DNA of 64,000 bases from Pseudomonas grandcourensis (GCF_039909015.1 NZ_CP150919.1:5308501-5372500), one strand, 5' to 3'; shown: positions 29,611 through 44,088, counted from the first letter of the stretch. Program-made: numbers and translations. Notes: generated from the letters alone by a model not told the origin.

Positions 29611-30957
29611 TCAATTGATCTGGAATGGATAAACCGCGCCCAGTTTAAGGATTTGCGTCAGTTCATCCAGTGCCGTCCGGCACTCAAGCAGCAATTGCGG
29701 GTCCGCCAGATCGTTTTCGGTCATGCGGTCGCGGTAGTGCTTTTCGACCCATTCGGTCAGTGTGCCGTACAACGGTGCCGTCATGATAACCCCTGGATTG
29801 ACGGCCGCCAGTTCGGTTTCGTTGAGTGCGACGCGCAACCGCAGGCAAGCCGGGCCACCACCGTTCTGCATGCTCTGCTTGAGATCGAAGACTTTCACTT
29901 CGCGGATCAGGCCGCCGGAGCTGGTCAAACCCTGCAAGTACTGCCAGACACGCTCGTTGCCACGGCATTCTTCCGGCACGATCAACAGCATGGAGCCGTC
30001 AGGGCGCGACAGCAGCTGGCTATTGAACAGGTAGGAACGTACCGCGTCTTCCACGCTTACTGCGGAACGCGGTACGCATACGGACTGAAATTTCCCACCG
30101 ACTTTGGCGAGTTTGCTCTGCAGTTCAGCGAGCATCTGTTCGGTGTCGAGGAACGCGTCCTCGTGATAGAACAGCACTTCGCCATTACCCACCGCGATCA
30201 CATCGTTGTGGAACACGCCCTGATCGATCACCGACGGGTTCTGCTGGGCGTAGACCACGCCGTCATCGCTCAAGCCGTGCAAACGGGCAACGGCCTGGGA
30301 CGCTTCGAGGGTCTGGCGCGCCGGGTACTTCTGCGGTGCCGGGTAGCGGGTATCGAACGCGCTGCGGCCGAACACGAAGAACTCGACACCGGCTTCGCCG
30401 TATTCACGGCAGAAACGCGTGTGGTTGGCCGCGCCTTCGTCACCGAATTGCGCCACGGCCGGCAAGGCGGCGTGGTGGGCGAAGTGTTTCTGGTCAGCGA
30501 ACATCGCCCCCAGCACGCGGCTGGTGGTCGGGTGTTCGATGCTGCGGTGATATTTGCAGTTGAGGTTGGCGGCGGTGAAATGCACACGGCCATCAGCGGT
30601 GTCGGCGCTCGGGCTGACGGTGGCGGCGTTGGCCACCCACATGCTCGAGGCCGAGCAACTGGCCACCAGCAGCGGCATTGCGTCTTTGGCGGCGCGCTCG
30701 ATCACTTCAGCATCGGTGCCGCCAAAGCCCAGGCGACGCAGTGCGGCCACATCCGGGCGCTCTTGCGGTGCCAGCACGCCTTGCTGGAAACCCATTTCCA
30801 TCAGCGCTTTCATCTTTGCCAGGCCTTGCAGCGCCGCTTCCTTGGGGTTGGAAGACTGCTGGCTGTTGCTCTGGGACGCGACGTTGCCGTAGGACAGGCC
30901 GCCGTAGTTATGGGTCGGCCCCACTAGACCGTCAAAATTGACTTCATAGGATTTCAT
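29611..30957 (-). CDS. astB: N-succinylarginine dihydrolase
   Basis: Converts N-succinylarginine to N-succinylornithine, CO2 and ammonia. The 448-residue protein starts [22 protein letters not shown], the family signature, and includes [22 protein letters not shown] with catalytic histidine and glutamate and [14 protein letters not shown] with the active-site cysteine. It follows astD after a 167-base gap occupied by a REP pair. Confidence 0.96.
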   Translation of the reverse strand: MKSYEVNFDGLVGPTHNYGGLSYGNVASQSNSQQSSNPKEAALQGLAKMKALMEMGFQQGVLAPQERPDVAALRRLGFGGTDAEVIERAAKDAMPLLVASCSASSMWVANAATVSPSADTADGRVHFTAANLNCKYHRSIEHPTTSRVLGAMFADQKHFAHHAALPAVAQFGDEGAANHTRFCREYGEAGVEFFVFGRSAFDTRYPAPQKYPARQTLEASQAVARLHGLSDDGVVYAQQNPSVIDQGVFHNDVIAVGNGEVLFYHEDAFLDTEQMLAELQSKLAKVGGKFQSVCVPRSAVSVEDAVRSYLFNSQLLSRPDGSMLLIVPEECRGNERVWQYLQGLTSSGGLIREVKVFDLKQSMQNGGGPACLRLRVALNETELAAVNPGVIMTAPLYGTLTEWVEKHYRDRMTENDLADPQLLLECRTALDELTQILKLGAVYPFQIN

Positions 30958-31029
30958 CAGCGAGGCTCCACGAGAATCTGTTGTTATAGGCTTCAGTAAC
31001 TAACTGTTCAGTGCGACCGAGTCGCGGCC

Positions 31030-31118
31030 TTCGCGGGCAAGCCCGCTCCCACAGGTTCAGCAGTGTTCACAAATTTTGTGTTCGACGCAGTCCTTGTGGG
31101 AGCGGGCTTGCCCGCGAA
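31030..31118. repeat. Paired REP hairpin inside the ast operon
   Basis: Inverted arms of 24 bases (31030-31053 and 31095-31118), core GCGGGCAAGCCCGCTCCC, between astD and astB. A hairpin here may reduce or stabilise the downstream part of the message. Confidence 0.9.
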
Positions 31119-31124
31119 TGGGCG

Positions 31125-33616
<2,492 letters not shown>

Positions 33617-33686
33617 GCTATCTCCTCAAACGGGCCGCTTGCGCCACCCGTGAAACTTCGCTGCTTTCTAGGCATCAATTGCGACG

Positions 33687-34706
33687 TTAAACCGCGACCA
33701 GGCGCACGCTGGCACCCTCGCCGACACCCAGGGCTTCGGCCGCTTCCAAGTCCAGGGTCACCGGTTTGCCCGGCGCGTAATCGAGCTCGAGCATCACCGC
33801 GCGGTAGTCCTGCAACTGGGCATTGGCCACCAGATACTGGCGACCGACGCCTTTGACCGGTTCGCCGATCTTCACCGGTACCACACGGCTCTGGGCGATC
33901 GAACGAATCCCCGAGACACGGGCATGCAGGGTCGGGCCACCGTCGAAGATGTCGATGTAGTGATCGGTCTCGAAGCCTTCGCGCATCAGGATGTCGAAGG
34001 TGATCTGCGCCCGCGGGTGCACCTGGCCCATGGCTTCTTGAGCGGAGTCCGGCAGCAGTGGGACGTAGATCGGATAGTGCGGCATCAGTTCGGCGAGGAA
34101 CGTACGGCTTTTCAGCCCGCACAGACGCTCGGCTTCGGCGTAGTTGAGGTCGAAGAAGTTGCGACCGATGGCATCCCAGAATGGCGAGTCGCCGTTTTCA
34201 TCGCTGTAACCGACGATCTCGGTCACCACCGAATCGGCAAAACGCTCCGGATGGCTGGCCACGAACAGCAAGCGGCCACGGGAGTTGAGCTCCGACCACG
34301 GCGATCCCACCAGCTCGCGCTGCACATAGAAGCTGGTCAGCAAGCTGTTGCCGGTCAGGTCATGGCACTGCGAGAGCACGTGGATCTTGTTGTGAATCTT
34401 CAGCTCGCGGGAAGCGTGCACGAAGGTTTCGTTGCGAAAGCTGTAGAACGGCTCGGAGTAACCGGCCGATGCCACGATGGCCGAGCAACCGACCAGCTTG
34501 CCGGTGGCAGAGTCTTCAAGGACGAAGAAATAGCTTTCCTCACCGTTGAAACTCACTTCAGCGGCGAACGAGGCTTCGCTTGCGGCGATCTTGTCGCTCA
34601 GGCGTTCAACGTCATCCGGCAAGGAAGTGACACCAATCGGACTGTCCGCAGCCAGACGCTGTACCTCGCCCAGATCAGCCATTTGCGCGGGGCGCATCAC
34701 CAGCAT
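33687..34706 (-). CDS. aruF: Arginine/ornithine N-succinyltransferase, alpha subunit
   Basis: Partner of the beta subunit. The 339-residue protein from ATG 34706 (MLVMRPAQMADLGEVQRLAADSPIGVTSLP) has the same domain pattern as its paralogue, including ATGKLVGCSAIVASAGY and RLLFVASHPERFADSVV. The frame stays open to 34871, but that extension runs through a REP element and is not credible. It follows aruC after 209 bases. Confidence 0.95.
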   Translation of the reverse strand: MLVMRPAQMADLGEVQRLAADSPIGVTSLPDDVERLSDKIAASEASFAAEVSFNGEESYFFVLEDSATGKLVGCSAIVASAGYSEPFYSFRNETFVHASRELKIHNKIHVLSQCHDLTGNSLLTSFYVQRELVGSPWSELNSRGRLLFVASHPERFADSVVTEIVGYSDENGDSPFWDAIGRNFFDLNYAEAERLCGLKSRTFLAELMPHYPIYVPLLPDSAQEAMGQVHPRAQITFDILMREGFETDHYIDIFDGGPTLHARVSGIRSIAQSRVVPVKIGEPVKGVGRQYLVANAQLQDYRAVMLELDYAPGKPVTLDLEAAEALGVGEGASVRLVAV

Positions 34707-34771
34707 GGTGTCACTCCTTTTTCTAAAACTCTTTGAGGAAAATAAGCCGGCCCTGCCTTTTGAAGACCTCG

Positions 34772-34852
34772 GTAGGAGCGAGCCTGCTCGCGATGGTGGA
34801 TCAGCAACAAAGTAGTCGACTGACACACCATCGCGAGCAGGCTCGCTCCTAC
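34772..34852. repeat. Paired REP hairpin between aruC and aruF
   Basis: Inverted arms of 27 bases (34772-34798, 34826-34852) with core GAGCGAGCCTGCTCGCGAT and a 27-base loop. Confidence 0.9.
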
Positions 34853-34915
34853 AGAAAAGCGGGGCCGGCATAAAAATTGGGTTCGACGCCTGACTTGCAG
34901 GCGTCGAAGGGTCTA

Positions 34916-36304
<1,389 letters not shown>

Positions 36305-36445
36305 TTAACTGGCGGCGGGCGTTTGCGGCAGGCTTGCTGCGTTGTAACGCTTGCCAATGGTCCGAGTGCGGTAAATATGTACCGCACAGCGTCCAGGTTC
36401 GCGGGTTTTCCTAGTGGCCCTTCAAAGCCAACGGCCACTGACCCC

Positions 36446-39400
36446 ATGACTACCGAATCTACTGCCACTGTTACTTCCGATGCTTTCAGGCCGGATGCTC
36501 ATTTCCAGCATCTGCAGAATGTCATCCCCTCCTGGCTCCGCCATACGGCGCCCCACCGACGCGAGGCGCTGCGCAACATCACCCCTGCCCTCCCCGCCGG
36601 ACTAGGGGCCGCATCGAAACATCACCACACCGAACTCACCAGATTGATCGCCCGACAGGTCTCCAGCCAAAACCAGGTCGACAAGGCGCTGGCCAACCTG
36701 CAGAACCCCGCGGACTTCGCCGAACCGTTGCTCAAGGCCGAAATCAAGCGCCGCTTCGGCCTGGATCTGAATGTGCGCGAAACGTTTTTGCGCCTCTACC
36801 TACCTGATCACCTGCCGTGGCTACGGCTGAAGTCGGGCGCTGCGCGCATCTGGACGGTATCGCTACTGGACGCCGCGCTGCACAATTTCGAAGATGCCGA
36901 GACCCGCTTCGATGCCTTCGAGCCGGCCTCGACGTACATCACCGCGCCGTCTTCCAACGGGCAATTCCTGACTTTGCCGCTGATCCTGGAAAAAATGCCT
37001 GTCACGGCATTTACCGGCATGTGTCGGGGGCTGGACATTGGCCAGCGCTATAAAACCTATCTGGAAGACAACCTGAGTATCGGCAACCCGGTGGACTCGG
37101 CGCTGCTGCAAGGGAAAATCCGCGACAGCCAGAAATCCGCAATCACCGCCGCATTGCACCTGGCGCAGATGCAAAACCTGCTGGGCAGCGACACCCACAG
37201 CCTGATGCTCGGCCTGCTCGACAACCTGCCGCATCTGCGCCTGCACAGGCAGCCATGGCGCGGTCATGACCTGACGATCCTCAACGCGCGCCTCACCGGC
37301 ATCCTGCTGTTTGCCCCAGACCTGGAGCGCGCTCGGGAAGTGGTTCGCGTGGTGGCTTATATACCGGGCGACCCCGAACAGCCGATCAAGGAATACCCCT
37401 CGTCTGCGGCCTTCGCCGAGGAACTGGGCTGGCGTCTATGTGACCCCGCCTATCAACAGTTTTTCAGTCGCTTCATTAACCATGAGGACCGCGGTCACTT
37501 TTTCGCACAACTGAACCAGTTGCTTGTGCCGATCACCTGGCAACCGGTCCAGCCAGGCGATCCTCGTCCGACCTGGCGGGAACAGCCCAACCCGCGCGCG
37601 GATCTGAAGATCGTGGCAACGCCTGTCACAGCAGACCTGTGGACTCACCTCTACCAGAGCAAACTCAACAAGATCCTCAACGATGCGCGGGTGATCGCGG
37701 TGTCCACTGCAACGGTCGACCAGAAAGCCCGCTGGGCGCTGTGGGATTCCTTCACGGAAATTGCCTCGGCACTGCTGAACATCGCCGCTTTCGTCGCACT
37801 GCCGTTCGTGCCGTTTCTCGGCGAACTGATGCTGGGCTACATGGCCTACCAGTTGCTCGACGAAACCTTCGAAAGCGTGGTCGACTGGGCCGAGGGGCAG
37901 AGTCGCGAGGCCTTCGGGCACTTGATGGGGGTGGTGGAGTCCGCGGTGCAACTGGGGACCTTTGCCGCAGGGGGTGCGATCGCCGCCGGCGAATTTCGCT
38001 CGGTATTGCCCCGGGAGATCGTTGAATTCATCGACCGCTTCAATACGGTAAAACGGCCGAACGGCGACACCCGCTACTGGCAGCCCGACCTGACCGGCTA
38101 TGAACACCCCGGGGTTTTACCCAAGGATGCAAAACCGGATGAGCTGGGATTGCACCCGCATCAGGGCAAAAACCTGCTGCCCCTGGAAAACAAGCACTAC
38201 GCCGTGAGCAAGACCCCGCTAACCGGCGAGTACCGCATCGACCACCCCACCCGCCCTGACGCCTACAAACCACAACTGCGACACAACGGCAGCGGTGCCT
38301 GGCAAACCGAACTCGACCAGCCGTTGAGCTGGGACCAGTCCACCGTATTGCACCGTGTCGGCCCGGACATGCAGCGTTTTTCGGCCAGCACCCGCGAGCG
38401 CATCCTCAGCATCAGCGGCAGCCACGAAGATGCCCTGCGCAAGATGCACGTGAATGCCGGACAGGTGCCGCCGCTATTGGCCGACACACTCAAACGCTTC
38501 GGGATCGAACAGGACATACAAGCCTTTATCGATCAGATCGGCAGTGACCAGCCGGAACACTTCCTCAAGGCGGATCCGGTGACACAGTTGGAACTGCTCA
38601 ATGAAAACGGCTACTGGCCGGCAGACAAAGGCTTGCGACTGTTCGACGACAATACGCAAACCCTTTGGCAAAGCCCGGCACCCGATGTGCCCGTGGTGCA
38701 AATCGATATCGCCCGCCTCACCGACGGCGACCTGCTGAAAACCTTTCTCCTGGCCCTGTCGGACAGCGAAGCCAGAACGCTGCTGGGCGAAGAGTTCGGT
38801 CACCGCTCCCCAACCGCGGAAAACCGGGCGCAGCGGTTGCGCCAGATACTCGCGCGGCTTGCCGAACAGAAACGGCAGACGCTGTTCGACCAGCGTTACC
38901 GCCGACTCGAACGTGGCGCTCGCGCAGCCGTACAAGTGGTCATGGATGCCGAACCCGGGCTGCCACGCAGCGTTGCACAAGCGATTGTGGACACAGCAAG
39001 CGACCTGGAACTGCAGCAGCTGAAAAACGCAACCCTTGCCCCTCGATTAGCCGAGCTGAGCCGGGAGGCCAGACTGCAAGTGCGCGTGACTCGCGCCTAC
39101 GAGGGGCTTGAATTGCCATCGACCGAGAACAACCTCGACACCGACCGGCTGGCCTTGCACACCCTGGAAAAACTGCCGGGCTGGACGGCAGAGCTACGTC
39201 TGGAAATCCGCCAGTACGCCCATGAAGGTCCGCTGATCGACAGCCTTGGCCGTGTCGACGCGCCCCTGCGTAAAGTGCTGGTGCTCAGAGAAGAAGGCTC
39301 GTATCAGGCCTTCGATCATGACGGCGAAGAACTCAGCGGCACGGGCTCGCTTTACACCTGCCTGCTACAGGCCATGCCGGACAGCGAACGCACCGCCCTG

Positions 39401-41476
39401 AATCTGAATATCGGTGAAGGTGAACGGCTCAAGCAGCTGATTCGCCAGCACGCCTTGAGCCGTGATGCATTGCGCGCGCTGCTGGCTCAACACCCCGACC
39501 TCAAACCCACCTACGACCCAAAGGTGATGCGCTTGCTTGGTGGCGGTGACGGGTATCGTCAAATGCCACGCAACATACCGACCTTGCAAAGTCGGGCGCA
39601 GACACTGTTTCCCCATCTGTCCGCCGAAGAGCTCGACGCCTTCGTCGAACGCTTGCAGCAACACCCCAGCGGACCACGGGCAGAACTGAGTCGGCTGATG
39701 ACTCAACACGCGCAACTGCTGGAGACGCTTTCGTCCTGGCGCGATGAAATTCCGCTGTTCATTCCGGATACGCAAATCGGGATCACGCCCGAGCAATTCG
39801 CTGCGCAACAGCAGGTCCGCCGTCAATTCACTATCCATCTGGCCGACTGTTGGCGCCAGCAATGGACCCTCCCCGAGACCGCGCTTGAAGCAGTCGACCT
39901 CAACTTCCTCCAACCCATCATCGGCCAATTACCAACCCTGGGCACCGACTTCAGCGGCATCAGCATGCTAAGGATGGATGGCGGTAGCGCCACGCGGGGC
40001 ATGCACGAGTTTCTGCGCAGTTTTACCGGGCTACGTTTCCTGAAACTGCGCGACTTCAACCTTGGTCGCCTGCCGGACACCCTTGCATCGCTGCAACTCG
40101 AAGAGCTCATTCTGAGCAATTGCGCGATCACCCTCAGCCCCGAAAGCCAAGTCGGGCTCGCGGGCCAACATCGGTTGACCACAATGGACTTGTACAAGAA
40201 CCCCCTGGGCCTGGCACCCGATGTCGGCAGCATGCCCGATTTGAACTACATCGACCTATCGCAAACAGGCATCACTGAACTCCCGCGCGAATTGATGACG
40301 CGTCCGCGCCTGCGCACCGCCCTGCTCAATGACAACCAGATCAAAGAGTTGTCCGGCGCACTGTTCACGCTGCAACGAAGCACCCAGGAGGGGTTCGACC
40401 TGGGCAACAATCCGTTTTCCGGCGCAACCCGTGAACGCCTCAAGCAGCACTTCCTCCAGACCCATCAGGACTTCGGTATCTTTGCCGAGGAAGCCGACAT
40501 CCACCGCGTGCAAGCGCTGTACCCCATGATGGACCAAGAGGACGCCAGCAAATTCGCGCTCCTGTTACCCGGCACACTGGACGAGGGTCGAATCGCATTG
40601 ACCCGCTTGGAAGCGGAACTCACCACCCTTGAAAACGACCTGTCGGCCTGGACCGGCAATATTCCAGCCGTCCACCCCCACAGCAACCAACCCTTCACGG
40701 CCCAGCAACTGCTGATCGAACATTCGACGCGGGACGCATTCAGAGAGTCCGTACTGCGCTGCTGGCGCCGGGAAACCGGTCCGGATGATTTCAACGATAC
40801 GCTGCAGGCGACTACTTATGACCTGAGTCTGGAGACGCGGATTACCGGCAACCTGCCGACACTGAGCGCAGACTTCAGCCATGTTTCCATGGTTTACCTG
40901 AGTAGCGAGAGCGGCCTGACCACAGGTATCACCGGGTTCCTGGAGCGCTTCCCCAAACTCAAGACCCTGGTGATCAACGACTTCAGGCTGGGCGATATCC
41001 CGGAGGCGATTTTCCGGATGAGCGATTTGAAGTCTCTCAATCTCCTGGACTGCAACATCACCCTGACCCCGCAGTCGGTCCTGAACCTGGCCGAGATGGC
41101 CCGGCTGGAATTCATCGACTTGAGAAACAATCCACTGGGGCTTGCTCCGGATATCAGCCAGATGACGGACCTGGCGACCTTGCAACTGGACAACTGCGAG
41201 CTCAGCGAATTACCCGCCGGACTGATGCAGCTCAAGAGCCTGGAAACCGTGGACCTGAGCGACAACGCGATCAGCCAGATACCCGCCGACCTCCTCGAGC
41301 TACCGTTGGAGGTCGCCGAAAGCATCAGCCTGCGGGGTAATCCGTTGTCTGAAGAAAGCCTGCAAATCCTGCTTGAGTATTTCAGGCTGACCAGCGTCGA
41401 CTTCGGAGTTCAGGAAGTCATCGATCGAGCAGAACTGGAGGTGTCGACATCCGAGACGTCCGAACCGGAAAGTTGA
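36446..41476 (+). CDS. Giant leucine-rich repeat protein of the dermonecrotic-toxin-like (DUF6543) effector type, without a NEL ligase domain
   Basis: 1676-residue protein of unknown target. The N-terminal half (about 1-900) resembles the large dermonecrotic-toxin-like region found in pseudomonad LRR proteins and contains two hydrophobic stretches (about 442-470 and 490-520, e.g. LLNIAAFVALPFVPFLGELMLGYMAY). Two LRR blocks follow (about 1165-1330 and 1475-1640), each preceded by a similar helical linker (LSSWRDEIP, LSAWTGNIP). Related proteins usually continue into a NEL-type E3 ubiquitin ligase domain with a catalytic cysteine; this one stops right after the last LRR. ATG 36446 is chosen because the upstream frame is antisense to aruC, but no good ribosome binding site is visible. 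It lies between argR and aruC on the opposite strand. Confidence 0.75.
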   Translation: MTTESTATVTSDAFRPDAHFQHLQNVIPSWLRHTAPHRREALRNITPALPAGLGAASKHHHTELTRLIARQVSSQNQVDKALANLQNPADFAEPLLKAEIKRRFGLDLNVRETFLRLYLPDHLPWLRLKSGAARIWTVSLLDAALHNFEDAETRFDAFEPASTYITAPSSNGQFLTLPLILEKMPVTAFTGMCRGLDIGQRYKTYLEDNLSIGNPVDSALLQGKIRDSQKSAITAALHLAQMQNLLGSDTHSLMLGLLDNLPHLRLHRQPWRGHDLTILNARLTGILLFAPDLERAREVVRVVAYIPGDPEQPIKEYPSSAAFAEELGWRLCDPAYQQFFSRFINHEDRGHFFAQLNQLLVPITWQPVQPGDPRPTWREQPNPRADLKIVATPVTADLWTHLYQSKLNKILNDARVIAVSTATVDQKARWALWDSFTEIASALLNIAAFVALPFVPFLGELMLGYMAYQLLDETFESVVDWAEGQSREAFGHLMGVVESAVQLGTFAAGGAIAAGEFRSVLPREIVEFIDRFNTVKRPNGDTRYWQPDLTGYEHPGVLPKDAKPDELGLHPHQGKNLLPLENKHYAVSKTPLTGEYRIDHPTRPDAYKPQLRHNGSGAWQTELDQPLSWDQSTVLHRVGPDMQRFSASTRERILSISGSHEDALRKMHVNAGQVPPLLADTLKRFGIEQDIQAFIDQIGSDQPEHFLKADPVTQLELLNENGYWPADKGLRLFDDNTQTLWQSPAPDVPVVQIDIARLTDGDLLKTFLLALSDSEARTLLGEEFGHRSPTAENRAQRLRQILARLAEQKRQTLFDQRYRRLERGARAAVQVVMDAEPGLPRSVAQAIVDTASDLELQQLKNATLAPRLAELSREARLQVRVTRAYEGLELPSTENNLDTDRLALHTLEKLPGWTAELRLEIRQYAHEGPLIDSLGRVDAPLRKVLVLREEGSYQAFDHDGEELSGTGSLYTCLLQAMPDSERTALNLNIGEGERLKQLIRQHALSRDALRALLAQHPDLKPTYDPKVMRLLGGGDGYRQMPRNIPTLQSRAQTLFPHLSAEELDAFVERLQQHPSGPRAELSRLMTQHAQLLETLSSWRDEIPLFIPDTQIGITPEQFAAQQQVRRQFTIHLADCWRQQWTLPETALEAVDLNFLQPIIGQLPTLGTDFSGISMLRMDGGSATRGMHEFLRSFTGLRFLKLRDFNLGRLPDTLASLQLEELILSNCAITLSPESQVGLAGQHRLTTMDLYKNPLGLAPDVGSMPDLNYIDLSQTGITELPRELMTRPRLRTALLNDNQIKELSGALFTLQRSTQEGFDLGNNPFSGATRERLKQHFLQTHQDFGIFAEEADIHRVQALYPMMDQEDASKFALLLPGTLDEGRIALTRLEAELTTLENDLSAWTGNIPAVHPHSNQPFTAQQLLIEHSTRDAFRESVLRCWRRETGPDDFNDTLQATTYDLSLETRITGNLPTLSADFSHVSMVYLSSESGLTTGITGFLERFPKLKTLVINDFRLGDIPEAIFRMSDLKSLNLLDCNITLTPQSVLNLAEMARLEFIDLRNNPLGLAPDISQMTDLATLQLDNCELSELPAGLMQLKSLETVDLSDNAISQIPADLLELPLEVAESISLRGNPLSEESLQILLEYFRLTSVDFGVQEVIDRAELEVSTSETSEPES

Positions 41477-41493
41477 TCGGGATCAGGCGCGGA

Positions 41494-42474
41494 TCAACCG
41501 CGCTCCGGCGGCACCGATGACAATTCGAACGGGCTGCTGCTGCGCCGCTGGTTGCGATCTTCCCGCGGCGTGGCACCGAAGAAATTGCGGTAGGCGCTGG
41601 AGAAATGCGGCCCCGAGGAGAAGCCACAGGACAGGCCGATCTGGATGATCGACTTGCTGGTTTGCATCAACATTTGCCGGGCCTTGTTCAGGCGCAGCTC
41701 CAGGTAGTACTGGCTCGGCACACGGTTGAGGTATTGCTTGAAGATCCGCTCCAACTGCCGACGGGACACGCACACATGTTGGGCGATTTCGTCGGTGGTC
41801 AGCGGCTCTTCGATGTTGGCTTCCATGAGCAACACGGCTTGAGTGAGCTTCGGATGGCTGGAACCGAGGCGGTTCTGCAACGGAATGCGCTGGCGTTCGC
41901 CGCCCTCGCGGATGCGCTCGACCACCAGTTCTTCGGATACCGCACCGGCCAGTTCCGCACCATGGTCGCGGGCCAGCACGGCCAGCAACAGGTCGAGCAC
42001 CGACATGCCGCCGCACGCGGTCAGGCGATCGCGATCCCAGTCGAACAGGTGGCTGGTGGCGATGACCTTCGGAAAGCGCTCAGCGAAATCGTCCTGCCAG
42101 CGCCAATGCACGGCCGCGCGATAACCGTCGAGCAAGCCCAGTTGTGCCAGCGGGTAAACCCCGGCCGACAGACCGCCGATCACGCAACCGGAACGCACCA
42201 GTTGTTTGAGCGCACTGCTGAGCGCCGGCGCCAATGCGGTCGGTGGTTCGTCAGCGAGCAGGAACAGTTTCTGGAAGTTTTCGAGTTTGCCGGTCCACGC
42301 CTCACCCGGCAATTGCCAGGCGTTTTCGGCCGGCGGTTCGGCCTGCAGGAACGACAACTCGTAAACCACGTCCGGATGCACACGCTGGGCAACACGCAAG
42401 GCCTCCTCAGCCAGCGCAAGCGTCAGTGCTTTAGTGCTGGGCCAAATCAGGAAACCAATTCGATGGGCAGTCAT
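41494..42474 (-). CDS. argR: Arginine-responsive regulator ArgR (AraC/XylS family)
   Basis: Transcription factor that activates arginine catabolism and uptake and represses some biosynthesis genes in Pseudomonas; unrelated to E. coli ArgR. The 326-residue protein has an N-terminal DJ-1/PfpI-like amidotransferase-fold domain (about 1-190) and a C-terminal AraC-type double helix-turn-helix (PLTTDEIAQHVCVSRRQLERIFKQYL, SIIQIGLSCGFSSGPHFSSAYRNFFG). It is convergent with the LRR gene, with only 17 bases between stops, and follows the aot transport genes as in P. aeruginosa. Confidence 0.95.
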   Translation of the reverse strand: MTAHRIGFLIWPSTKALTLALAEEALRVAQRVHPDVVYELSFLQAEPPAENAWQLPGEAWTGKLENFQKLFLLADEPPTALAPALSSALKQLVRSGCVIGGLSAGVYPLAQLGLLDGYRAAVHWRWQDDFAERFPKVIATSHLFDWDRDRLTACGGMSVLDLLLAVLARDHGAELAGAVSEELVVERIREGGERQRIPLQNRLGSSHPKLTQAVLLMEANIEEPLTTDEIAQHVCVSRRQLERIFKQYLNRVPSQYYLELRLNKARQMLMQTSKSIIQIGLSCGFSSGPHFSSAYRNFFGATPREDRNQRRSSSPFELSSVPPERG

Positions 42475-42587
42475 GGTGGGCAATCCGAAGCGAAAACAGT
42501 GTTAAAAGCCAGAAGCGGCTGCAACCAAATTAGACCATCTGGCGCGCGCTGCGCAGCATGGCCTAATTTGGTGCGTAACGGGAGCGA

Positions 42588-43352
42588 TTACTTCAAGCTG
42601 CCGGACAGGAATTGCTGCAAACGCTCGGATTGCGGGTTCACCAGCACTTCGCGCGGGTTGCCGCTTTCTTCGACCAGACCTTTGTGCAGGAACACCAACT
42701 GGTTCGACACTTCGCGGGCAAAGCCCATTTCGTGGGTCACCACGACCATGGTCCGGCCTTCCTGGGCCAGGGCCTGCATGACTTTCAGCACATCGCCGAC
42801 CAGCTCCGGGTCGAGGGCCGAGGTCGGCTCGTCGAACAGCATCACCTCAGGCTCCATCGCCAGCGCACGGGCAATCGCCACGCGCTGCTGCTCGCCGCCG
42901 GACATGTGGCCAGGGTAAGCATCCTTGCGATGGGCCACGCCCACCTTGTTCAGGTAGTGCTCGGCTTTCTCGCGAGCTTCAGCCTTGGACATGCCCAGCA
43001 CATGCACCGGCGCTTCCATGATGTTTTCCAGCGCGGTCATGTGCGACCACAGGTTGAAATGCTGGAACACCATCGACAGGCGCGAACGCATGCGTTGCAG
43101 CTGTTTCGGGTCGGCCGCCTTCAGCGCGCCGTCCTTGTTCGCCACCAGCTTCAGCTCTTCGTTGTTGAGCAGGATCCTGCCCGCGTGCGGCTGCTCCAGC
43201 AGGTTGATGCAGCGCAGGAAAGTACTTTTGCCGGAGCCACTGGAACCGATGATGCTGATCACATCGCCGGCTGCCGCTTTCAGGGACACGCCCTTGAGCA
43301 CTTCGTGACTGCCATAGCGTTTATGCAGGTCTTGGACTTCAAGTTTGTACAT
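42588..43352 (-). CDS. aotP: Arginine/ornithine ABC transporter ATP-binding protein
   Basis: Cytoplasmic ATPase of the basic amino acid importer. The 254-residue protein shows Walker A (GSSGSGKSTFL), signature (MSGGEQQRVAIARALA), Walker B (EVMLFDEPTSAL) and the H-loop (VVVTHEMGFA). It starts 37 bases after aotM. In P. aeruginosa another gene, aotO, lies between aotM and aotP; there is no room for it here. Confidence 0.95.
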   Translation of the reverse strand: MYKLEVQDLHKRYGSHEVLKGVSLKAAAGDVISIIGSSGSGKSTFLRCINLLEQPHAGRILLNNEELKLVANKDGALKAADPKQLQRMRSRLSMVFQHFNLWSHMTALENIMEAPVHVLGMSKAEAREKAEHYLNKVGVAHRKDAYPGHMSGGEQQRVAIARALAMEPEVMLFDEPTSALDPELVGDVLKVMQALAQEGRTMVVVTHEMGFAREVSNQLVFLHKGLVEESGNPREVLVNPQSERLQQFLSGSLK

Positions 43353-43389
43353 GCTGTCGGTTCTCACAAAAACAGTCAGTCAGTGGTAT

Positions 43390-44088
43390 TCAGTGCTTGC
43401 GCGGGGCCAGGTAGCCCAGCCAGCGGCGCTCGGCCATCTTGAACAGCTTCACCAGGATGAAGGTCAGGCACAGGTAGAACACGCCGGCGGTGATGTACGC
43501 CTCGAACGGCAGGTAGAACTGGGCGTTGACCGTGCGCGCGGCACCGGTGATGTCGATCAGGGTCACGATGGACGCCAGACTGGTGGTCTGCAGCATCATG
43601 ATCACTTCGTTGCTGTACTGCGGCAGCGCGCGGCGCAGGGCCGACGGCAGCAGGATGCGCTTGTACATTTTGAACCGCGACATGCCCATGGCCTTGGCCG
43701 CTTCGATCTCGCCGTTCGGCGTGGCGCGCAGGCTGCCGGCGATGATTTCGGCGGTGTAGGCGCTGGTGTTGATCGCGAACGCCAGGCACGCACAGAACGT
43801 TGCGCTGGACAGCCACGGCCAGAGGAAGCTTTCACGCACCGCTTCGAATTGCGCCAGACCGTAGTAGATCAAGAACAGCTGCACCAGCATCGGCGTGCCG
43901 CGGATCACGTAGGTGTAGAGCCAGGCCGACATGTTGACGACCGCGTTTTTCGAGACGCGCATCAGGCCCAGCGGCAAGGCGCACAGCAAGCCGAAGAACA
44001 GCGACAGCGCGAGCAGTTTGAGGGTGGTCACCAGGCCGCCGAGGTACAGCGGCAAGGCCTCCCAAATGACGTTGTAGTCGAAGATCAT
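43390..44088 (-). CDS. aotM: Arginine/ornithine ABC transporter permease AotM
   Basis: Inner-membrane permease of the HisM type, 232 residues with five hydrophobic segments and the EAA loop (EIEAAKAMGMSRFKMYKRILLPSALRRALP). The start overlaps the aotQ stop by four bases (ATGA), showing translational coupling. Confidence 0.94.
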   Translation of the reverse strand: MIFDYNVIWEALPLYLGGLVTTLKLLALSLFFGLLCALPLGLMRVSKNAVVNMSAWLYTYVIRGTPMLVQLFLIYYGLAQFEAVRESFLWPWLSSATFCACLAFAINTSAYTAEIIAGSLRATPNGEIEAAKAMGMSRFKMYKRILLPSALRRALPQYSNEVIMMLQTTSLASIVTLIDITGAARTVNAQFYLPFEAYITAGVFYLCLTFILVKLFKMAERRWLGYLAPRKH

